Shown: positions 1-8,457, counted from the first letter of the stretch. The stretch: 35,073 nucleotides of DNA from JAENVT01 sp040006755 (GCA_040006755.1 JBDTWJ010000017.1:1-35073), one strand, 5' to 3'. Notes: a model not told the origin generated them from the sequence alone. Numbers and translations: made by a program.

Positions 1-68
1 AAAAGACAATCGTCATAAGTATGAGAGCCACTCCACGGGGGCGGCGGGCAAAACGGGAGGCTAGTCCG

Positions 69-1220
69 ATGTTCAATCCAGACCAGATTTTGGTCACGTT
101 GCTCCAAGCAACAGTCGCAGCTGGTGCCAGCGACTTGCACCTGTCTGTCGGGCGACCGCCGACTGCGCGTCGTGACGGCATCTTGGTGCCGTTCGAAGGC
201 GTCAGCGTGCTTGCATCGCACGACACCGAGCGCATCGTGCTCTCTCTGTTGGCGGACTATCAGAAGAAGGAGCTCGACGAGGTACAACAGGTCGACTTCT
301 CATTCGGCATCGAAGGCCTTGGTCGATTTCGTGCCAACGCCTTCAAGCAGCGCAACACGTATGCGCTCGCCCTCCGCGTGGTGCCCTATCGCGTGCGTTC
401 GCTCGAAGAGCTCGGTGCGCCAGAGGCCGCCCTCGACCTCTTGAACCGACCCTACGGTCTGGTGCTCGTCGTGGGCCCAACCGGCTCCGGCAAGAGCACG
501 ACGTTGGCGGCGATGATCGATCGCATCAACGCCACCAAGCCGCTGCACATCCTGACGATCGAGGATCCGGTCGAGTATCTGCACAGTCACAAGATGTCAA
601 TGGTCAACCAGCGCGAGGTCGGGACCGACGTGCACAGCTTCACCGACGGCCTTCGTAGTGCGCTTCGTGAAGACCCCGACGTCATTCTGCTCGGCGAAAT
701 GCGCGACCTCGACTCGATCGCCATCACGCTGACCCTCGCCGAGACCGGTCACTTGGTGTTCGCGACCTTGCACACCAACGACGCCTCGCAGGCCCTCGAC
801 CGTATCGTCGACGTGTTCCCACCCGAGCGGCGTGACCAGATCCAAATCATGCTTGCGGGCTCGCTGCAGGGCGTCGTCAGCCAGCGACTGTTGCCCGCCG
901 AAGGCGGCGGCCGAGTTGCTGCCTACGAAGTGCTGATTGCGAACGACGCGGTGCGCAACCTGTTGCGTGAGGGCAAGACCCGCCAGCTGCGCAACACGAT
1001 GATCTCCGGTCAGGGCGAAGGCATGCAGACCATCGAGATGGACCTTGCCCGTCTGGTGGCCAGCGGTATCATCAGCTTCGAGACCGCTGCCAGTGCAAGT
1101 GCGTTCCCCAAAGAGATCATGGCGCAGGCAGCAACGCAGCGCTCGCAGGCACAGGCCCAGGCAACGGTTGCCGCGGGTCAGGCTGCCTCCACCGGCTCCG
1201 GTCAACTCGTCGGCGTCTGA
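69..1220 (+). CDS. pilT: Type IV pilus retraction ATPase PilT
   Basis: Hexameric cytoplasmic ATPase that depolymerises type IV pili, driving twitching or DNA-uptake retraction. From the chosen start (383 aa) the Walker A is GPTGSGKS at about 136-143, an Asp-box region ILTIEDPVEY lies at 161-170, Walker B is DPDVILLGEMRD near 202-213 and the His box is FATLHTND near 231-238; all are typical of PilT rather than PilB. The ATG at 69 is chosen over an in-frame ATG at 21 because GGGAGG lies just upstream at 55-60 and the 16 extra residues are basic and unlike the family. The C-terminal 35 residues are Ala/Gln-rich and probably disordered. A DUF429-like gene follows after 12 nt and a pilin gene lies 2.6 kb away. 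Identity is secure from the motifs. Confidence 0.95.
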   Translation: MFNPDQILVTLLQATVAAGASDLHLSVGRPPTARRDGILVPFEGVSVLASHDTERIVLSLLADYQKKELDEVQQVDFSFGIEGLGRFRANAFKQRNTYALALRVVPYRVRSLEELGAPEAALDLLNRPYGLVLVVGPTGSGKSTTLAAMIDRINATKPLHILTIEDPVEYLHSHKMSMVNQREVGTDVHSFTDGLRSALREDPDVILLGEMRDLDSIAITLTLAETGHLVFATLHTNDASQALDRIVDVFPPERRDQIQIMLAGSLQGVVSQRLLPAEGGGRVAAYEVLIANDAVRNLLREGKTRQLRNTMISGQGEGMQTIEMDLARLVASGIISFETAASASAFPKEIMAQAATQRSQAQAQATVAAGQAASTGSGQLVGV

Positions 1221-1232
1221 TACGTCGCTCGC

Positions 1233-1952
1233 ATGGTTGCCGCGAAGCTCCCCTACAAGACCCTCGGTGGCATTGTGCCATGCCCCGCGGGCTGGCTGAT
1301 CCTGCCGGCGCGCCTTGCGGGTGTCACCGTCAACGTCGAGGAGCCCGAGGTTGTCCCTCGCTTGATGGACGTGCTCGAGTACAAGCCGAAGTTCGACGCT
1401 GCAGCGGTCTACGCACCGATCGGCTTCTACGAACTTCCGGTCGGCCCGTATCGTCCATGCGATGCCGAAGCGCGCGAGATGGTCGGCTGGCCAAGAGTCG
1501 TCGGTGTCAACCCGATGCCGTCTCGAGCTGCATTGCGGGCGAAGACGCGTGAAGAGGCACGCGAGATCGAACCGTGGCTGACAAATTCCGACTTACGGCG
1601 ATTCAAGTGGTGGCGCGAGGCAGAGCGCGAGTTCCAGCCCTTTCATCAGCGGATGTTCTTTGCCGCCCATCCGGATCTCAGCTTCACGAGCCTCAACGGC
1701 GACGAGCCGCTGACGACCTCGCCGCACCATCCGGACGGTGTGCTCGAACGGATGCAGCTGATCCGTGACCGCATGCCGGGCGTCGAGGAGGTCATCACGA
1801 GGGTTCCGCCGCTCGGCGCAGGCCAGCTGCACGTCATGCAGGCATGCGCGCTGGTGTGGACCGCGAGGCGGGCAGCCGGCCGAGCCATGAGTCGCCTGCC
1901 GATGGATCCCAACTGGGATGAGGCAGGGATGCGCATGGAGCTCGTCCGCTAG
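1233..1952 (+). CDS. DUF429-like protein with degenerate acidic residues
   Basis: 239 aa. The layout resembles DUF429 (predicted RNase H-fold nucleases): a first strand ending in a GW pair (GIVPCPAGW, 13-21), a PIGF segment at 62-65, an RxCDxEAR motif (RPCDAEAREMVG, 74-85) and HPDLSFTSLNG near 146-156. As I recall the family, the first strand carries Gly-Asp, the second carries Asp before PIG, and the third reads E-x-HPE. Here those acidic positions appear to be V15, Y60 and A144, so an active metal site looks unlikely. It starts 12 nt after pilT and is probably co-transcribed, which hints at a pilus-linked or house-cleaning role, but no function can be assigned. The family call is moderate and the lost residues are aligned from memory. 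Confidence 0.6.
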   Translation: MVAAKLPYKTLGGIVPCPAGWLILPARLAGVTVNVEEPEVVPRLMDVLEYKPKFDAAAVYAPIGFYELPVGPYRPCDAEAREMVGWPRVVGVNPMPSRAALRAKTREEAREIEPWLTNSDLRRFKWWREAEREFQPFHQRMFFAAHPDLSFTSLNGDEPLTTSPHHPDGVLERMQLIRDRMPGVEEVITRVPPLGAGQLHVMQACALVWTARRAAGRAMSRLPMDPNWDEAGMRMELVR

Positions 1953-1985
1953 TTCACTATTTGGGCTGCCGCTGCTACCGGTCGG

Positions 1986-1991
1986 TAACGT
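1986..1991 (+). promoter_or_regulatory. Putative -10 element (TAACGT) of leaderless ccr
   Basis: TAACGT ends 6 nt before the ATG at 1998. No Shine-Dalgarno sequence precedes that ATG, so transcription would begin at or next to the start codon. Confidence 0.45.
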
Positions 1992-1997
1992 CGGCAC

Positions 1998-3326
1998 ATG
2001 CAGCATCTGGCCGAGGCCATCGAGCAAGGAGCGAGCGGCGACGATATCGGCCATCTGCGCGTGCCTGAGGCCTATCGAGCGGCCCATGTGCTGAAATCGG
2101 AGCAGGGCATGTGGGCCGGCGTCCCATCCATGGACAAGGATCCGCGTCGCAGCCTGCACGTCTCAGAAGTCCCTACGCCGGCCCTCGCGCCGGATGAGGC
2201 CTACGTGGCCGTCATGGCCAGCAGCATCAACTTCAACACCGTGTGGAGCAGCATCTTCGAGCCGGTCAGCACCTTCGGGTCACTCACCAGGCTGGCGCGT
2301 GAGAGCGAGTGGGCGCTGCGCCACGACCAGCCGTATCAGGTGGTCGGCAGCGACGCCGCTGGTGTGGTGGTTCGTGTCGGTGCCGCTGTGCGCAACTGGA
2401 AGCCTGGCGACCGGGTCACGGTTCACTGCAATCACGTCGACGATCAGGATCAGTCGGCGCACGACGATTCGATGATGGCGAGCAACCAGCGCATCTGGGG
2501 GTACGAGACCAACTTCGGCGGCCTCGCCGACCTAGCCGTGGTCAAGGCCAACCAACTGCTGCCGAAGCCCGCTCACCTCACGTGGGAGGAATCCGCCGTC
2601 AACGCGCTGTGCAACTCCACCAGCTATCGCATGTTGGTGTCGCGCAACGGCGCGGCGATGAAGCAGGGTGACGTCGTGCTGATCTGGGGCGCCACCGGCG
2701 GCATCGGTGCGTATGCCGCACAGTACGTGATCAATGGCGGCGGCATCCCGGTGTGCGTCGTGTCGTCGGCCGACAAGGCCGCCATCCTGCGATCGATGGG
2801 CGTCGAGGCTGTCATTGACCGCCGTGAAGCCGACTATCGCTTCTGGAAGGACGAGCACACGCACGACGAGGGCGAGTGGCGGCGTTTCGGAAAAGACATC
2901 CGCGATCTGGTGGGCGAGGATCCCGACATCGTCTTCGAGCACCCGGGCCGCTCGACGTTCGCGGCGTCGATGTATGTTGCCAAACGCGGCGGCACGGTGG
3001 TGTCGTGCGCTGCGACCAGCGGCTTCATGATGGAGTTCGACAATCGCCATTTCTGGATGCGATTGAAACGACTGATCGGTAGCCACTTCGCCAACTACAA
3101 GGAGGCGTGGGAAGCCAATCGTCTGGTGTCGAAAGGGATGATCCATCCCGTGCTGTCGCAGGTGTTCCCGCTCGATCAGACCGGTGAAGCTGCGTATCAG
3201 GTGCACCACAACATGCACGAGGGCAAGATCGGCGTTCTGTGCTTGGCGGCCGGCGAGGGCCTTGGTGTCACCGATCCGGTGCTGCGTGAAAAGGTTGGCG
3301 ACAAGCTCCACCGCTTCCGCCGGTGA
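1998..3326 (+). CDS. ccr: Crotonyl-CoA carboxylase/reductase
   Basis: NADPH-dependent reductive carboxylation of crotonyl-CoA to ethylmalonyl-CoA, used in the ethylmalonyl-CoA pathway or to make extender units. The 442-aa MDR-fold protein has the long N-terminal region typical of Ccr, a GroES-like domain, the nucleotide-binding motif WGATGGIGAYAAQ (230-242) and the Ccr signature WGYETNFGG (167-175). By residue count, the CO2-binding residues known in Kitasatospora Ccr (Asn81, Phe170, Glu171, His365) correspond to N80, Y169, E170 and probably H363 in GSHFANY, so three are kept and Phe is replaced by Tyr. The epimerase gene begins 22 nt after its stop, the expected partner. The identification is secure; the residue mapping is from memory. 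Confidence 0.95.
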   Translation: MQHLAEAIEQGASGDDIGHLRVPEAYRAAHVLKSEQGMWAGVPSMDKDPRRSLHVSEVPTPALAPDEAYVAVMASSINFNTVWSSIFEPVSTFGSLTRLARESEWALRHDQPYQVVGSDAAGVVVRVGAAVRNWKPGDRVTVHCNHVDDQDQSAHDDSMMASNQRIWGYETNFGGLADLAVVKANQLLPKPAHLTWEESAVNALCNSTSYRMLVSRNGAAMKQGDVVLIWGATGGIGAYAAQYVINGGGIPVCVVSSADKAAILRSMGVEAVIDRREADYRFWKDEHTHDEGEWRRFGKDIRDLVGEDPDIVFEHPGRSTFAASMYVAKRGGTVVSCAATSGFMMEFDNRHFWMRLKRLIGSHFANYKEAWEANRLVSKGMIHPVLSQVFPLDQTGEAAYQVHHNMHEGKIGVLCLAAGEGLGVTDPVLREKVGDKLHRFRR

Positions 3327-3348
3327 GCGGATCTGGTTCACTTGGCTG

Positions 3349-3750
3349 ATGCTGTTGACCGAGATCGACCACATCGCCATTGCTGTCAGGGATCTCGAAG
3401 CAGCCATAGCCTACTACCGCAGGGCATTCGGAGCCGAGGTGCATCACCGTGAGGTGGTCGAGAGCGATGGTGTCGAAGAAGCGTTGATCAAGGTTGCCGA
3501 CAGCTACATCCAGTTGACAGCAGCGACAAGGCCCGATTCACCCATCGCCAAGTCGATCGAGAAGCGAGGCGAGGGGCTGCATCACGTCGGATACCGAGTC
3601 GAGGATTGCGCAGCGGCGCTGGCGGCGATGGTGGCTGCAGGAGCGACGCCGATCGACAAGGTCCCGCGACCCGGCAGCCGCGGTACGACTGTTGCATTCG
3701 TGCATCCGAAAGGTGGATTCGGAACACTGATCGAACTCGTGCAGGTGTAG
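3349..3750 (+). CDS. mce: Methylmalonyl-CoA/ethylmalonyl-CoA epimerase
   Basis: VOC-fold metalloenzyme that interconverts 2R and 2S alkylmalonyl-CoA, placing the Ccr product in the form used by the mutase. The 133-aa protein begins MLLTEIDHIAIAVRDLEAA, with the metal ligand His in DHIAIAV, the second half motif GLHHVGYRV and the terminal FGTLIELVQV supplying the last Glu ligand. The ATG at 3349 gives the usual family N-terminus; an upstream in-frame extension overlaps ccr and is not homologous. It sits 22 nt behind ccr, so the two are very likely one operon, ended by the perfect hairpin at 3772-3799. I see no strong ribosome-binding site, so translational coupling to ccr is possible. Confidence 0.9.
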   Translation: MLLTEIDHIAIAVRDLEAAIAYYRRAFGAEVHHREVVESDGVEEALIKVADSYIQLTAATRPDSPIAKSIEKRGEGLHHVGYRVEDCAAALAAMVAAGATPIDKVPRPGSRGTTVAFVHPKGGFGTLIELVQV

Positions 3751-3771
3751 GAGAAGCGGCAGGAAAACGGC

Positions 3772-3799
3772 AGGAGCCGGGCCCTAAGGCCCGGCTCCT
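3772..3799. terminator. Bidirectional hairpin terminator
   Basis: Perfect 12-bp stem (3772-3783 with 3788-3799) closed by the four-base loop CTAA, placed between the convergent epimerase and pilin genes. A short T run follows the stem when read on the minus strand (TTTT within GCCGTTTTCC), so it should act best on the pilin transcript, with Rho or plain stalling on the plus side. Confidence 0.8.
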
Positions 3800-3821
3800 A
3801 TCGAACTTGATCCGGGTTGGA

Positions 3822-4265
3822 TCAGATCATTGCGTTGGTGCAGCCGTTGGCGCTCAGGTTGGTCGCCGTTGCGACCGTACCGTCGGCACCCTGCACCGTC
3901 AGCACGCCAGTGGGGCTGAGGATCCAATTGGCCGATGCGCTGCGCATGAAGCCTGCGTTGACCAGCGTGCCCTCGGCGTCGGAACCGAATGTCGTGAACG
4001 TGGCGACCGTGGTGTAGCCGGCCGGCACTGCGGCACCCGTGACCGGGATGCTTGCCCCGCCGTACTGAGCGACGTACGCCTCGTAGCCTGTCTGGAGGGT
4101 CTTCGAGTCAGCCTTGCATGTGCTGGCCTTGCCCTGGTCGGTGATGCCGCGGACGGCGAACACGGTGACCGTGGCAAGGATGCCAAGGATCACGATGACG
4201 ATCAAAAGCTCGACGAGGGTGAATCCCTTGTCTTGCTTCTCTGTTCCTTCGATGTGGTTTTCCAT
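3822..4265 (-). CDS. Type IV pilin (prepilin)
   Basis: Major or minor pilin subunit of a type IV pilus, exported as a prepilin and processed at the inner face of the membrane. From the chosen ATG the protein is 147 aa: a short charged leader (MENHIEGTEKQDKG), the prepilin peptidase site G^FTLVE with the conserved Glu at +5, a long hydrophobic helix (LLIVIVILGILATVTVFAV), then a globular domain with two Cys, one after the helix (STCK) and one near the end (NGCTN), that could form a disulfide. The start at 4265 is preferred over an in-frame upstream ATG at 4301 because GGGAGG lies about 9 nt before it. It points toward the epimerase gene, and pilT lies on the other side of ccr. Confidence 0.92.
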   Translation of the reverse strand: MENHIEGTEKQDKGFTLVELLIVIVILGILATVTVFAVRGITDQGKASTCKADSKTLQTGYEAYVAQYGGASIPVTGAAVPAGYTTVATFTTFGSDAEGTLVNAGFMRSASANWILSPTGVLTVQGADGTVATATNLSANGCTNAMI

Positions 4266-4487
4266 GATGAGCGTTCCTCCCGCTTTAAGGTGATGATCCA
4301 CGTTGTGAACGCCATTGGGATCCCCGCTAGCGCAATTGAATAATCGGAAGGATTCGTCCGGCGCTTGAGCGGAAATTCCTCAATCGTTTCTCAAGACCGT
4401 TGCGTTCAAGTATCAAGTTGTCGCGGCCGATACCTGTTGTGAGCGCTCGCGTGGGCGTGTGCGGTGCCAGAAGGCGAAAAAGGACGG
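4266..4487. promoter_or_regulatory. Divergent intergenic region between the pilin and coiled-coil genes
   Basis: 222 bp that must hold promoters for the pilin (minus) and the coiled-coil gene (plus). The region is visibly richer in A and T than its neighbours. I see an inverted repeat TTGAG-N9-CTCAA at 4365-4383 around GGAAATTCC, and a further CTCAAG a little downstream, which could be a regulator site. No convincing -10/-35 pair or sigma-54 (GG-N10-GC) element was found by eye. Confidence 0.35.
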
Positions 4488-5003
4488 ATGATGCGACGCA
4501 ACGACAAGAGCTGGAAGGAACTCGACGAGATGGCAGAGCCTTTCCTTCCTGAGGAGACCGCAGAGGTGGCTACGGCCACAGCGATCGAGTTTCGTCAGCG
4601 TCTCGTCAAGGTGGAGCAACAGGTGATGGCTCAGTACACATCGATGGCCGCGTACGCCACGATTGCCAAGCAGGATTTCGAAGCCGTCAAGACCGAAGCC
4701 CGCGCTGACCTCGATCGGTCGCAGGGCACACTCATCGGTCTGCTCGAGAAGCTCCGCAACGAGGTCAACGTTCGCCTGGACGGCCTCGAGCGTCGCCTAG
4801 CCGGCGACGATCTTTCCGACGATGCCGCCAGCCGACTCAGTCGAGTGGAGCGCGACCTCGCCTCGGCGACAGCTGCGTTGCAGCAATGCCTCGAAGAGAA
4901 CCGCGAACTGGGTTCACAGGTTTCAGAGCTCCTCGGTGAGCGCATGCAGGAGCAGGGTTGGCTCGTCAGTAGCGGCACCGCTCAGGCACTCTCGCTGCAC
5001 TGA
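4488..5003 (+). CDS. Coiled-coil protein of unknown function
   Basis: About 171 aa and almost wholly charged helical sequence: EFRQRLVKVEQQVMAQYTSM, then a stretch of Lys/Glu/Arg heptads, KLRNEVNVRLDGLERRLAGD, and SRVERDLASATAALQQCLEE. There is no signal peptide, membrane segment or enzyme motif, so a soluble structural, scaffold or regulator-binding role is likely. An AAAAAGGA ribosome-binding site at 4477-4484 supports an ATG at 4488 or the adjacent ATG at 4491, which has better spacing; the longer reading from a GTG at 4464 is less likely. It is transcribed away from the pilin gene and might serve the pilus, but only position suggests that. I do not recognise a named family. Confidence 0.75.
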   Translation: MMRRNDKSWKELDEMAEPFLPEETAEVATATAIEFRQRLVKVEQQVMAQYTSMAAYATIAKQDFEAVKTEARADLDRSQGTLIGLLEKLRNEVNVRLDGLERRLAGDDLSDDAASRLSRVERDLASATAALQQCLEENRELGSQVSELLGERMQEQGWLVSSGTAQALSLH

Positions 5004-5063
5004 GCGGCGCTGGCCTGCTCGGCGCAGCGACGCGCCCGCGGAAGCCCCGCTCCGGGTGACCAC

Positions 5064-5069
5064 TACCCT
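5064..5069 (+). promoter_or_regulatory. Putative -10 element (TACCCT) of the leaderless GH18 gene
   Basis: TACCCT lies 7 nt before GTG 5077, and this decides the start between in-frame GTGs at 5056 and 5077. Confidence 0.4.
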
Positions 5070-5076
5070 TGTAGCC

Positions 5077-6303
5077 GTGCCCCATGTACGCAGAAGCGGA
5101 TATCGGCGCGCCACGCTCTTGGCGACGGCGATGGTCGCCCTCAGCGCATGCATGCCGAGCCGATTCATCAACGGCTGGGTTCCGTACTGGGATGCGCCCG
5201 ACGGACGCGTTGGTTTCTCCGATCCGGCTAACGCTGGGATGTTCAACGATGTCTCGCCGTTCTTCTTCAGCGCATTGCCCGATGGAACGATCGGTCTCGT
5301 CGGATCGGCGTCACAACTGAAGACGACTGTCGATGCGGCGCACGCCCGCGGCATCAACGTTCTTCCGTCGATCACCGACGGCAGTGGAAAGTGGGTGATG
5401 GCCACGGTCATCCTCGCCAACAGCACCAGCCGTACCCAGCACGTGCAGAACATCGTCAGTCTGGTGATGTCCAGCGGCTTCGACGGCATCGACCTCGACT
5501 ATGAGGGGTTCGCGTTCACCGACGGCTCGGCCTCGTGGCCTAGCACCCAACCGGTCTGGGTGGCGTTCGTCAAGGAACTGGCCGCAGCTCTGCACGCCAA
5601 TGGCAAGCTGCTGTCGGTCACGATCCCGCCGACGTGGATGGATGCAGGCGTCGTGCGCGGGTACCCGGTCTACGCGCCCCAGGAGATCGGCGCGGTGGCC
5701 GATCGTGTCAAGTTGATGGTCTACGACTGGAGTGTTTCCGCGCCAGGCCCGATCTCGCCGATGTCGTGGGTGAACCTCGTCATTGCGTACAACGATCCCA
5801 TCGTCCCCAACCAGAAGTTGCAACTCGGCATCCCTGCATACGGCCGCGACTGGGGTCGGCAGCTGTACGCCAGCGAGGTCTGTCCCGACGGAGCCTTCAA
5901 GACCGTCAGCGTCGAGCTCGCGAACATGCAAGCGCGAGTCGAGGCCCACGGCGCAGACCCGATTCGTCACAACTCGGGTGAGCGATACTTCTCGTACGAC
6001 GCCATTGCCACAGGGTTCAGCACAGCACCGATTCCACCACCTCGATACGTGCCCCCTACGCGAGTCGTGCCCGCGGTTGCAACCTCCGCGTCGAGCGACG
6101 GCCTGCAGCCCGCGCTGCGACTGACCCCGCCCTCGGAACAGCTTTCGTGCACGGTTCGCCACTTCGTCTATTACCCAGATCCTGTGACGATCCAGATGCA
6201 TGCTCAGGCTGCAGTCGACGCCGGCTGGGGAGGCGTGGTGGTATGGGCACTGGGATATGAAACCCCTGGCGTGTACGCGGCTCTCGCCGCCACCACCCCG
6301 TAA
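5077..6303 (+). CDS. GH18-family glycoside hydrolase lipoprotein
   Basis: Extracytoplasmic (beta/alpha)8-barrel hydrolase acting on chitin-like or peptidoglycan glycans; the short barrel lacking a chitin-binding domain recalls YaaH/SleL-type enzymes. From GTG 5077 (408 aa) there is an Arg-rich start, a hydrophobic stretch and a lipobox LSAC, so it is probably membrane-anchored by lipid. The catalytic signature GFDGIDLDYEG (DxxDxDxE) is intact with Glu as the acid. Further barrel strands are visible as VKLMVYDWS and LQLGIPAYGRDWG, and the last as GGVVVWALGYETPG. A Pro/Ser/Ala-rich stretch (PPPRYVPPTRVVPAVATSAS region) interrupts the barrel before the final strand. It stands alone with its own promoter. 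Confidence 0.85.
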   Translation: MPHVRRSGYRRATLLATAMVALSACMPSRFINGWVPYWDAPDGRVGFSDPANAGMFNDVSPFFFSALPDGTIGLVGSASQLKTTVDAAHARGINVLPSITDGSGKWVMATVILANSTSRTQHVQNIVSLVMSSGFDGIDLDYEGFAFTDGSASWPSTQPVWVAFVKELAAALHANGKLLSVTIPPTWMDAGVVRGYPVYAPQEIGAVADRVKLMVYDWSVSAPGPISPMSWVNLVIAYNDPIVPNQKLQLGIPAYGRDWGRQLYASEVCPDGAFKTVSVELANMQARVEAHGADPIRHNSGERYFSYDAIATGFSTAPIPPPRYVPPTRVVPAVATSASSDGLQPALRLTPPSEQLSCTVRHFVYYPDPVTIQMHAQAAVDAGWGGVVVWALGYETPGVYAALAATTP

Positions 6304-6388
6304 CTGGCCCTGGCCGAGCGCGATGTCTACGCTCGGAACACGCTGCGGACGTTTGCAGCAGCAGTACATCGTCAGACAGGAGCACGCC

Positions 6389-7570
6389 ATGGCTGGTTCG
6401 TACATCGTTGCCGGAGCCCGCACGCCGATCGGCAAGCTCGGTGGTGCGCTCGCTGCGTTGAGTGCCGCCGATCTCGGAGGGTTGGCGATCAAGGCTGCTC
6501 TCGATCGTGCCGGCGTTGCGCCAGACGAGGTCGAGCACGTGCTGATGGGCCAGGTGTTGATGGCGGGCCAGGGCCAAGTGCCATCGCGCCAGGCCGCAGC
6601 CCGGGCCGGTATTCCGATGAGCGTGCCCAGCGTCAACATCAACAAGGTGTGCCTCTCGGGTCTCAACACCATCTATCTCGCCGACCAGATGATCGCCGCA
6701 GGCGAAGCCGACATCGTGATCGCTGGCGGCATGGAGAGCATGAGCAACGCGCCGTACCTCGCCGCTGGTGCCCGCAGCGGTTATCGCTATGGCAATGCCG
6801 AGCTCGCCGATTCGATCATCACCGATGGGCTGTGGTGCGCGTTCGATGCGTGCCTGATGGGTGTCAGCACCGAGCGGTACTCGGACGGGGGGATCACTCG
6901 CGCGCAGCAAGATGAAGTCGCGGTGAAGTCGAACGAGCGCGCAGCCAACGCGATCAAGGATGGTCGGTTTGCCGACGAGATCATCCCGGCCACCATTCCG
7001 CAGCGACGCGGCGAGCCAATCCTCGTGGAGACCGACGAAGGCGTGCGGCCGGGAACGACGATGGAATCGCTCGCCGCCTTGAAGCCGGCCTTCGATAAGG
7101 AGGGAACCATCACCGCGGCCAACGCGTCGCAGATCAGCGACGGAGGATGTGCACTGGTGATGATGAGCGAACGCGCGGTCAACGCTCGTGCTGCATCACC
7201 CATCGGTCAAGTCGTGAGCTACGGAATGGTTGCCGGCCCCGACAACGCGTCGTTGCTTCATCAGCCGAGCCGCGCAATCCTCGCCGCACTCGAGCGCGCG
7301 GCTCTGAGTGTCGGCGATGTCGATCTCTTCGAGATCAACGAAGCGTTCGCGGCTGTCAGCATCGCATCGATGAACGACCTCGGGATCTCCGACGAGATCG
7401 TCAACGTCAACGGTGGCGCGATCGCACTCGGTCACCCCATCGGGATGAGCGGAAATCGTCTGGCTCTCACCTTGCTGCACGAGCTCCGGCGTCGTGGCGG
7501 TGGAGTCGGAGCAGCCGCGCTGTGCGGCGGTGGCGGGCAGGGCGATGCGTTACTCATTCGTAGCCTTTGA
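6389..7570 (+). CDS. Acetyl-CoA C-acetyltransferase (thiolase)
   Basis: Cytoplasmic thiolase condensing or cleaving acetoacetyl-CoA-type substrates, feeding ccr-dependent C4 metabolism, polyhydroxyalkanoate or fatty-acid breakdown. 393 aa, the usual length. The acylated Cys is C88 in NINKVCLSGLN, followed by GGMESMSNAPYL, the NEAFA motif, the His motif GGAIALGHPIGMSG and the second Cys region ALCGGGGQGDA. An AGGAG ribosome-binding site 7 nt before the ATG at 6389 fixes the start; upstream in-frame sequence overlaps the end of the GH18 gene. Biosynthetic (PhaA/AtoB-like) versus degradative use cannot be decided from sequence alone. Confidence 0.93.
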   Translation: MAGSYIVAGARTPIGKLGGALAALSAADLGGLAIKAALDRAGVAPDEVEHVLMGQVLMAGQGQVPSRQAAARAGIPMSVPSVNINKVCLSGLNTIYLADQMIAAGEADIVIAGGMESMSNAPYLAAGARSGYRYGNAELADSIITDGLWCAFDACLMGVSTERYSDGGITRAQQDEVAVKSNERAANAIKDGRFADEIIPATIPQRRGEPILVETDEGVRPGTTMESLAALKPAFDKEGTITAANASQISDGGCALVMMSERAVNARAASPIGQVVSYGMVAGPDNASLLHQPSRAILAALERAALSVGDVDLFEINEAFAAVSIASMNDLGISDEIVNVNGGAIALGHPIGMSGNRLALTLLHELRRRGGGVGAAALCGGGGQGDALLIRSL

Positions 7571-7621
7571 GGCCAAAGTTGGTCGGGCAGTAGTTGAACG
7601 AACGCGGTTGGTAGATAATGC

Positions 7622-7650
7622 TTGACATCTGGCGCTTCGGCCCGTAATGT
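7622..7650 (+). promoter_or_regulatory. Consensus sigma-A promoter of the intergenic RNA
   Basis: A perfect -35 TTGACA (7622-7627), a 17-nt spacer and -10 TAATGT (7645-7650). It is the best -35/-10 pair I found in the window and has no coding gene downstream on its strand. Confidence 0.8.
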
Positions 7651-7656
7651 AACCGT

Positions 7657-7770
7657 CACATAGACGTTCGTGACACCGTCCCGTTGCCAACGTGAGTTCT
7701 GGGGTACCGCCTCTGGAGCTGGCCCGTCCGCCCGCTACCAGGTCCAGGAGTGGTACCCCAGCCTATTTTT
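7657..7770 (+). ncRNA. Candidate small RNA with rod-like C-loop hairpin
   Basis: Predicted transcript from about 7657 to the T5 run at 7766-7770, roughly 110 nt. Its 3' half folds into one long rod: CTGGGGTACC (7699-7708) pairs with GGTACCCCAG (7752-7761), then CTC/GAG, TGGA/TCCA and CTGG/CCAG continue the stem with one bulge and one G-G mismatch, closed by a C-rich 15-nt loop (7723-7737). The stem plus T5 also serves as the intrinsic terminator. No open reading frame of note lies inside. SRP RNA was considered because dnaX is near, but the GGAAGGAAGC-type apical motif is absent on both strands. The C-rich loop recalls actinobacterial C-loop RNAs such as 6C, but lacks a run of six C. The family is unknown. 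Confidence 0.6.
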
Positions 7771-7785
7771 CCGGCCAGGCACCCT

Positions 7786-7828
7786 GCGATGAGCGATGAG
7801 CCGCCGGAAGCCGCACATCTCTCATCGC
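7786..7828 (-). terminator. Possible recR-dnaX terminator hairpin
   Basis: Inverted repeat GCGATGAG (7786-7793, repeated at 7793-7800) with CTCATCGC (7821-7828), lying just past the recR stop on the minus strand. It has no T run, so it is weak or Rho-assisted. Confidence 0.35.
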
Positions 7829-7851
7829 GTGAGACCTGCTGAGATGCCGGG

Positions 7852-8456
<605 letters not shown>

Positions 8457-8457
<1 letters not shown>

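Noticed and set aside
7622..7770. SRP 4.5S RNA near dnaX-recR
   Set aside because: The conserved apical GGAAGGAAGC-like motif is absent on both strands; only position suggested it.
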